Assembly: GCF_050296195.1 (NCBI RefSeq)
Contig: NZ_JBNKRB010000063.1
Length of the DNA stretch: 64,000 bases
Direction: 5' to 3' (one strand)
Origin: Gynuella sp050296195
GTDB taxonomy: Bacteria > Pseudomonadota > Gammaproteobacteria > Pseudomonadales > Natronospirillaceae
Below, piece after piece: positions 60,484-64,000 of the stretch. A model generated the notes under the pieces. The model saw nothing but the letters and a program-made list of their open reading frames with translations, was not told where the DNA came from and made no database searches. Position numbers and translations under genes: made by a program. Every line of letters starts with the position of its first letter. The first letter of the stretch is position 1.

Positions 60484-61155
60484 ATGCACATCATTAAGTA
60501 CGTCGGTTGGTTGCTGTTACTACCCATACTCATCAGTGGCTGCGAAGAAAAAACCTATGACTATGGTTTTCGAGAAGGCGGTATAGGCGGCTCAGGCTGG
60601 CCAGTCTGGGTGGAATACTTGATTATCAATGAATCCTGGCAAGTTCCGGTTGGTAACTTATCAGGGGGCAAAGCCGAAATCACCAAACGCCCTCCTGGAG
60701 GAGCACAAAGCAGCCTAGGATGGGTGCCTTTGCCTCAAACAGTAAGGGCGCGTTGGTTTTCCTATCGCACCCAGACGTTTTATGAAGCCACAGTAGAAAT
60801 ACCTAAAGACAAGCGAAAGCAGATTGAACTGTGGCTAAAAAATTATGGGACAGAGCAATATCTTCAGGATTTATCAGTTGGTTTTGCTGGACAAGGAGAG
60901 ATTCAGCTGTGGTGGTACGCTGGCTGCGTAGGAATTGATTGTCCACCTCTGCGTCCGGCAACCTATGAATCCCACTTTTTCGAACTGACTCCCCGTATTA
61001 AAGCCACCATTGCAGAAGGCGACCCTGGTATGTATCGAGTGCGCACTCTGCAGGAAGTAAGAGAGGGTTCTATACCACAGGATGTACTAAACCTGTTACC
61101 GCCAGAACCAGGCACAACAAAAGAATCATCCACCAAAAACACAGAAATAGACTGA
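60484..61155 (+). CDS. DUF2931 lipoprotein, copy 3
   Basis: This 223-residue lipoprotein has the lipobox LISGC. It differs from copies 1 and 2 near the start of the mature protein (YGFREGGIGGSGW) and in the centre (QIELWLKNYGTEQYLQDL), but shares the DNA-identical 3' segment with copies 1 and 4. It is separated by the same 10-nt linker. Confidence 0.75.
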   Translation: MHIIKYVGWLLLLPILISGCEEKTYDYGFREGGIGGSGWPVWVEYLIINESWQVPVGNLSGGKAEITKRPPGGAQSSLGWVPLPQTVRARWFSYRTQTFYEATVEIPKDKRKQIELWLKNYGTEQYLQDLSVGFAGQGEIQLWWYAGCVGIDCPPLRPATYESHFFELTPRIKATIAEGDPGMYRVRTLQEVREGSIPQDVLNLLPPEPGTTKESSTKNTEID

Positions 61156-61165
61156 GTTGTGATAG

Positions 61166-61846
61166 ATGCACATCATTAAGTACGTCGGTTGGTTACTGTT
61201 ACTACCCATACTCATCAGTGGTTGCGAAGAAAAAACCTATGATTATGGTTTTCGAGAAGGTGGTATCGGCGGCCCTGGCTGGCCTATATGGGTGGAGTAT
61301 TTGATTATCAATGAATCCTGGCAACTTCCGGTCGGTAACTTATCAGGAGGAAACGCTGATACGACTCACCGCCCTCCTGGAGGATCTTCAGCCAGTGCAG
61401 GCAGGGTGCCATTGCCCCATACAGTACGAGCACGCTGGTTTTCCTATCGCACCCAGACGTTTTATGAAGCTACCGTCGAAATTCCCAAGGATAAACAAAA
61501 GCAGATTAAACAATCGCTTAAAGAATATGGCAGAGAAAAATATTTGCGGCAGCTATCCACTGGTTTTGCTGGACAAGGAGAAATTCAGCTTTGGTGGTAT
61601 ACAAGCTGTGTCGGTATTGGATGTCCAGAAGGCCCTAAAAATTTTGAATTTCACTTTTTCGAACTAACTCCCCGTATTAAAGCCACCATTGCAGAAGGCG
61701 ACCCTGGTATGTATCGAGTGCGCACTCTGCAGGAAGTAAGAGAGGGTTCTATACCACAGGACGTACTAAACCTGTTACCGCCAAACCCAGGCACAACCGA
61801 AACCCAAGAAAAAGAATCATCCACCGAAAATACAGAGACTCATTGA
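61166..61846 (+). CDS. DUF2931 lipoprotein, copy 4
   Basis: This 226-residue lipoprotein has the lipobox LISGC. It is a mosaic: the N-terminus matches copy 3 (REGGIGG), the middle NADTTHRPPGG matches copy 2, the VGIGCPEGPKNFEFHF segment matches copy 1, and the tail GTTETQEKESS matches copy 2. This indicates gene conversion among the tandem copies. Confidence 0.75.
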   Translation: MHIIKYVGWLLLLPILISGCEEKTYDYGFREGGIGGPGWPIWVEYLIINESWQLPVGNLSGGNADTTHRPPGGSSASAGRVPLPHTVRARWFSYRTQTFYEATVEIPKDKQKQIKQSLKEYGREKYLRQLSTGFAGQGEIQLWWYTSCVGIGCPEGPKNFEFHFFELTPRIKATIAEGDPGMYRVRTLQEVREGSIPQDVLNLLPPNPGTTETQEKESSTENTETH

Positions 61847-61851
61847 GTGGT

Positions 61852-62000
61852 TATAGATGACCACCTTTATCCTGTTGCAAAAAAAACCGATGGCGTTTCA
61901 CGAAACACTTTGATTTCCAGGAGCTCGCATGAGCTGTGACCAAAAATAAAACCTAAGACTATCGCTAATAAGCTGGATTTTTTGAAAGCACCACACATAG
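61852..62000 (+). pseudogene. relic of a fifth DUF2931 copy
   Basis: After the usual linker-like ATAGATG (61854) the sequence degenerates. GAGCTGTGACCAAAAATAAA then CCTAAGACTATCGCT (about 61929-61964) aligns with the lipobox region SGCxEKTYDYG of the intact copies but contains stop codons. Similarity fades after about 62000. Confidence 0.4.
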
Positions 62001-62237
62001 AACCACCGTTTACGCGTCGTCAATGAGGATATAGCCTTCAGGCGGAGCTGACGACATCATCGCAGAAAAGGACTTTTTTGAGTTACCAGTCATGAAAAAG
62101 CCCATCTCAGAGCTGCTGTGAACCGTTCGAACACAGCCCCCGTTCTGATAAAAAATTACAGTCATTGCCAATATCCCATTCGTCAATTTTTCACATCCTT
62201 CAACCAGCCCCGTCTACTCAATACCCACTCAATTGGG

Positions 62238-62251
62238 TGGCGGAGCCTGCC
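62238..62251 (+). promoter_or_regulatory. ops-like element 2
   Basis: TGGCGGAGCCTGCC, identical over 14 bases to the element before the antiterminator gene (36774-36787). It lies 42 nt before the first gene of the eCIS structural arm, in the same orientation. RfaH-type proteins load at such untranslated leader elements and then travel with RNA polymerase. Confidence 0.5.
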
Positions 62252-62292
62252 CGACACCTGACAAGAATGTTTCATCAGACCTAGGAGTAGGA

Positions 62293-62481
62293 ATGAAAAG
62301 CTTCATCACCACTGCACTGGCAACTTTTTTTAAAAAACGTTCCAAATCGAAAAAGAAATCCAGAAAAACAACACAGATGTGGACACTCGTGATCCTTCTG
62401 ATGCTTGTTGCTTTCTGGTTCGATCTGGACCCAACCATTCTGAAGGAGTTACTCAGCTTACTAACCGTTTTTCTACACTGA
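62293..62481 (+). CDS. small membrane protein at the head of the eCIS structural arm
   Basis: This 62-residue protein has a lysine/arginine-rich segment (FFKKRSKSKKKSRKTT) followed by one transmembrane helix (MWTLVILLMLVAFWF). TAGGAGTAGGA directly precedes the ATG at 62293, an excellent ribosome site that makes this small gene credible. Function is unknown; holin-like or anchoring roles are possible but unsupported. Confidence 0.6.
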   Translation: MKSFITTALATFFKKRSKSKKKSRKTTQMWTLVILLMLVAFWFDLDPTILKELLSLLTVFLH

Positions 62482-62544
62482 GATAACACCACACGCCAAA
62501 CGCTGTGTCATATTTGTCTTCACTCCTCTGACAGGAACCCCACC

Positions 62545-62958
62545 ATGGCCAAAGTATTAGCTGCCAATGCCGTTCTCACTGTTCAACTGGACAAAGGTAT
62601 CTCGCTGCTTCCCATGCTGCCACCGCTGCAGGTTCAGTCAACCGGGATCATCGATATGGCTGGCGAGCTGGCTGTTGAGGCTGATTTAGAACAGTTTCTA
62701 ACCCAGAACTTCACCAACATCCCCTACATTAACCCGCCTTTTGTCAACGGCTTTGTGAGCTTCGCCTCCATAAGCAGTATCGAGCTGGCGGAAAAAACCA
62801 TTAAAAAAGGTGATCCTGTGGTACTGGCCAGCGATATCAAATGCAGCGTTACGGCTATCCCGGCAATAAATCCTGGTAACGGTCAACCCGACAGCAACCC
62901 TCCGACAGAAGTCACCCTCAGCAGTGCAGCCGCTGCCGGAAAAATCGACACTGTCTGA
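62545..62958 (+). CDS. eCIS-associated protein of unknown function
   Basis: This 137-residue protein has no leader or membrane helix; it begins MAKVLAANAVLTVQLDKG and ends in a Pro/Ala-rich tail. AGGAA lies upstream. It has a beta-rich appearance and no recognised family. It sits between the small membrane protein and the sheath genes, so it is probably a particle component or assembly factor. Confidence 0.6.
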   Translation: MAKVLAANAVLTVQLDKGISLLPMLPPLQVQSTGIIDMAGELAVEADLEQFLTQNFTNIPYINPPFVNGFVSFASISSIELAEKTIKKGDPVVLASDIKCSVTAIPAINPGNGQPDSNPPTEVTLSSAAAAGKIDTV

Positions 62959-62973
62959 GGGGAAGCGGAAACC

Positions 62974-63417
62974 ATGGCCAGTTATCAGCATGCGTTTAAC
63001 CACATACTCAAGCACATTCGAAAACTGATCGAAGAAACTGACCACAACGGTCACGAGCAGATAAACCACCCCTTAACCAGCTGGTATGACATGCAAACCA
63101 TCGGCTTCAGTCAAAGGGAGTTATCGCACTTACTACGCGAGTTGTATTGCGCGGAAATCTGGCATCAACTTGGTTGTGACCAGTTTCGGGATCAACAGCT
63201 CGCAAACCTGTTTTTTGATTTCGCACTAGCCACCAATGGCAACCTGACGCTGCGACTTATTCAGATCTGCCTGGATCTGCCAGTGAACGGAAAACTCAGC
63301 GACCAACTGATTCAACGCATCAATGAAAGCGAATCGGAATGGCTGCAACAACAGTTCGAGCATATTCAGCTCAATTTCTACTGCGCCATGCAGTCGAACC
63401 GGAAAATATACCACTAG
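62974..63417 (+). CDS. eCIS-associated protein with GH108-like C-terminal features
   Basis: This 147-residue protein contains SQRELSHLLRELYCAEIWHQL followed by LANLFFDFALATNGNLTLR and a C-terminal QxxLxLPVNGKLSDQ stretch. This echoes the end of GH108 (ZliS/SagA-type) lysozymes, where YWxxI and LFDxAVNxG are diagnostic. The usual catalytic N-terminal GGETNYG motif is absent, so it is probably not an active lysozyme. The similarity is partial and my confidence in it is low. Confidence 0.5.
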   Translation: MASYQHAFNHILKHIRKLIEETDHNGHEQINHPLTSWYDMQTIGFSQRELSHLLRELYCAEIWHQLGCDQFRDQQLANLFFDFALATNGNLTLRLIQICLDLPVNGKLSDQLIQRINESESEWLQQQFEHIQLNFYCAMQSNRKIYH

Positions 63418-63501
63418 TGCCGTCTATTCGATGTGACGGCAAAACCCCAAAAGGCCATCCACCTTTGCTTGTTTTTATCCCGTTACTATAAGGAATCTCC
63501 A

Positions 63502-64000
63502 ATGAGTCAATACAAAACCCCCGACGTTTATGTCAAAGAACGGTCGCTACTCGGCCCTTCTGTGGCAGAGGTGGCGACAGCCATCCCTGCTTTTATTGGT
63601 TACACCGCATTCACTAAAGACAGTGCCGGTAATCTCATCACTCAAAAACCTTATCGCCTGACCAGCATGCTCGAATATGAAGCCCGGTTCGGTGGTAAAT
63701 ATCTTGAGTCTATGGATATTTCCTGCAAACAGGACAGCGGGGAATTTTATCTGGATTACAAGGAGATTAAGCAGACAGCAAAGTATTTCCTTTATCAGGC
63801 CGTTGCACAGTTTTTTGCCAATGGCGGTGGCACCTGCTACATCATCAGTCTGGGCGATTATGATACCACAATGGATAAGGCAGCATATTTATCTGCCATC
63901 GAACTCCTGAAAAAAGTTGACGAAGTCACTCTGATTTCGTGTCCGGAAAGTGTGAAGCTCGATGCCCAGAACCATTACGATATCCAGAATGCGGCATTGT
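63502..64000 (+). CDS. contractile tail sheath protein (Pvc2/Afp2 type), partial at right edge
   Basis: The gene begins at the ATG at 63502 (AAGGA upstream) and runs off the window after 166 codons without a stop. The N-terminus is characteristic of phage-tail-like sheaths: YKTPDVYVKERS, then SVAEVATAIPAFIGYT, and AVAQFFANGGGTCYIISLG. Sheath subunits polymerise around the inner tube and contract to drive it into the target. With the ATPase and DUF4255 genes in the left arm it identifies the locus as an eCIS; further structural genes should follow beyond 64000. Confidence 0.92.
   Translation, partial: MSQYKTPDVYVKERSLLGPSVAEVATAIPAFIGYTAFTKDSAGNLITQKPYRLTSMLEYEARFGGKYLESMDISCKQDSGEFYLDYKEIKQTAKYFLYQAVAQFFANGGGTCYIISLGDYDTTMDKAAYLSAIELLKKVDEVTLISCPESVKLDAQNHYDIQNAAL

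Larger units (their letters stand above)
61847..62292. other. control region upstream of the eCIS structural genes
   Basis: Apart from the fifth-copy relic this 446-bp region has no gene. Its right end holds the ops-like element 2 and the start of the structural arm. No clear promoter hexamers or terminator were recognised. Confidence 0.45.

Noticed and set aside
36158..64000. Type VI secretion system or ordinary myophage remnant
   Set aside because: DUF4255 plus AAA+ ATPase plus Pvc-type sheath is the eCIS combination. No capsid, terminase, TssB/C/M or ClpV-type gene is present in the window.
1..64000. CRISPR arrays, tRNA or rRNA genes
   Set aside because: No direct-repeat/spacer pattern and no cloverleaf-like or rRNA sequence was recognised on reading; a tRNA scan was not possible here.

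Overview
The window reads as the chromosome of a Gram-negative gammaproteobacterium of moderate GC, probably a marine or environmental relative of Pseudomonas/Oceanospirillales. The evidence is a nrdR-ribD-ribE-ribB-ribH-nusB cluster, a split class II ribonucleotide reductase (nrdJa/nrdJb) as in Pseudomonas, a ProVWX osmolyte transporter, many lipoproteins and an Omp85-type barrel. This is an inference from gene content; I cannot name the genus.

Bases 1-36,000 are mostly housekeeping genes. In order: a multidomain cytochrome/DUF1592 lipoprotein with the start of its DUF1552 partner; a PrcB-like lipoprotein; dgt; the riboflavin/nusB/nrdR operon; a membrane protein; a cytochrome c; cca; a pteridine reductase-like SDR; a chemoreceptor inserted inside a duplicated ion-channel fragment; a voltage-gated channel; an outer-membrane barrel; an SGNH-fold protein lacking catalytic residues; plsC; trpS; a glycosyltransferase; proVWX with a divergent MarR regulator; a TetR regulator and an enoate-reductase-like flavoenzyme; nrdJab with two NrdR-box-like sites; rpe; and a DUF3530 protein.

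From about 36,158 to beyond the right edge lies the most interesting part, an extracellular contractile injection system (eCIS) locus. Its left arm (36,158-46,692, + strand) encodes an ECF-type sigma factor, an RfaH/NusG-like antiterminator, a T4-type lysozyme, the AAA+ ATPase, a DUF4255 (Pvc16-type) protein, a repeat-built fibre-like protein, a glycine-rich fibre-tip-like protein, an unknown protein and a 942-residue protein with an HNH-like motif that is a candidate cargo. Its right arm starts at 62,293 with three small genes and the contractile sheath gene, which runs off the window. A 14-base ops-like element (TGGCGGAGCCTGCC) precedes both the antiterminator gene and the right arm.

Between the arms (46,700-62,200) is a polymorphic-toxin island. 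On the minus strand it holds an array of orphan RHS C-terminal tips, each followed by a small, mostly membrane-anchored putative immunity gene. Tip activities inferred from motifs are NlpC/P60- or CHAP-like, permuted-papain-like and ADP-ribosyltransferase-like. Several are frameshifted or fused at recombination junctions. A nucleotidyltransferase-HEPN fusion follows. On the plus strand come a DUF2235 (Tle1-type) phospholipase-like gene split by one in-frame amber codon, and four tandem DUF2931 lipoprotein genes with the relic of a fifth.
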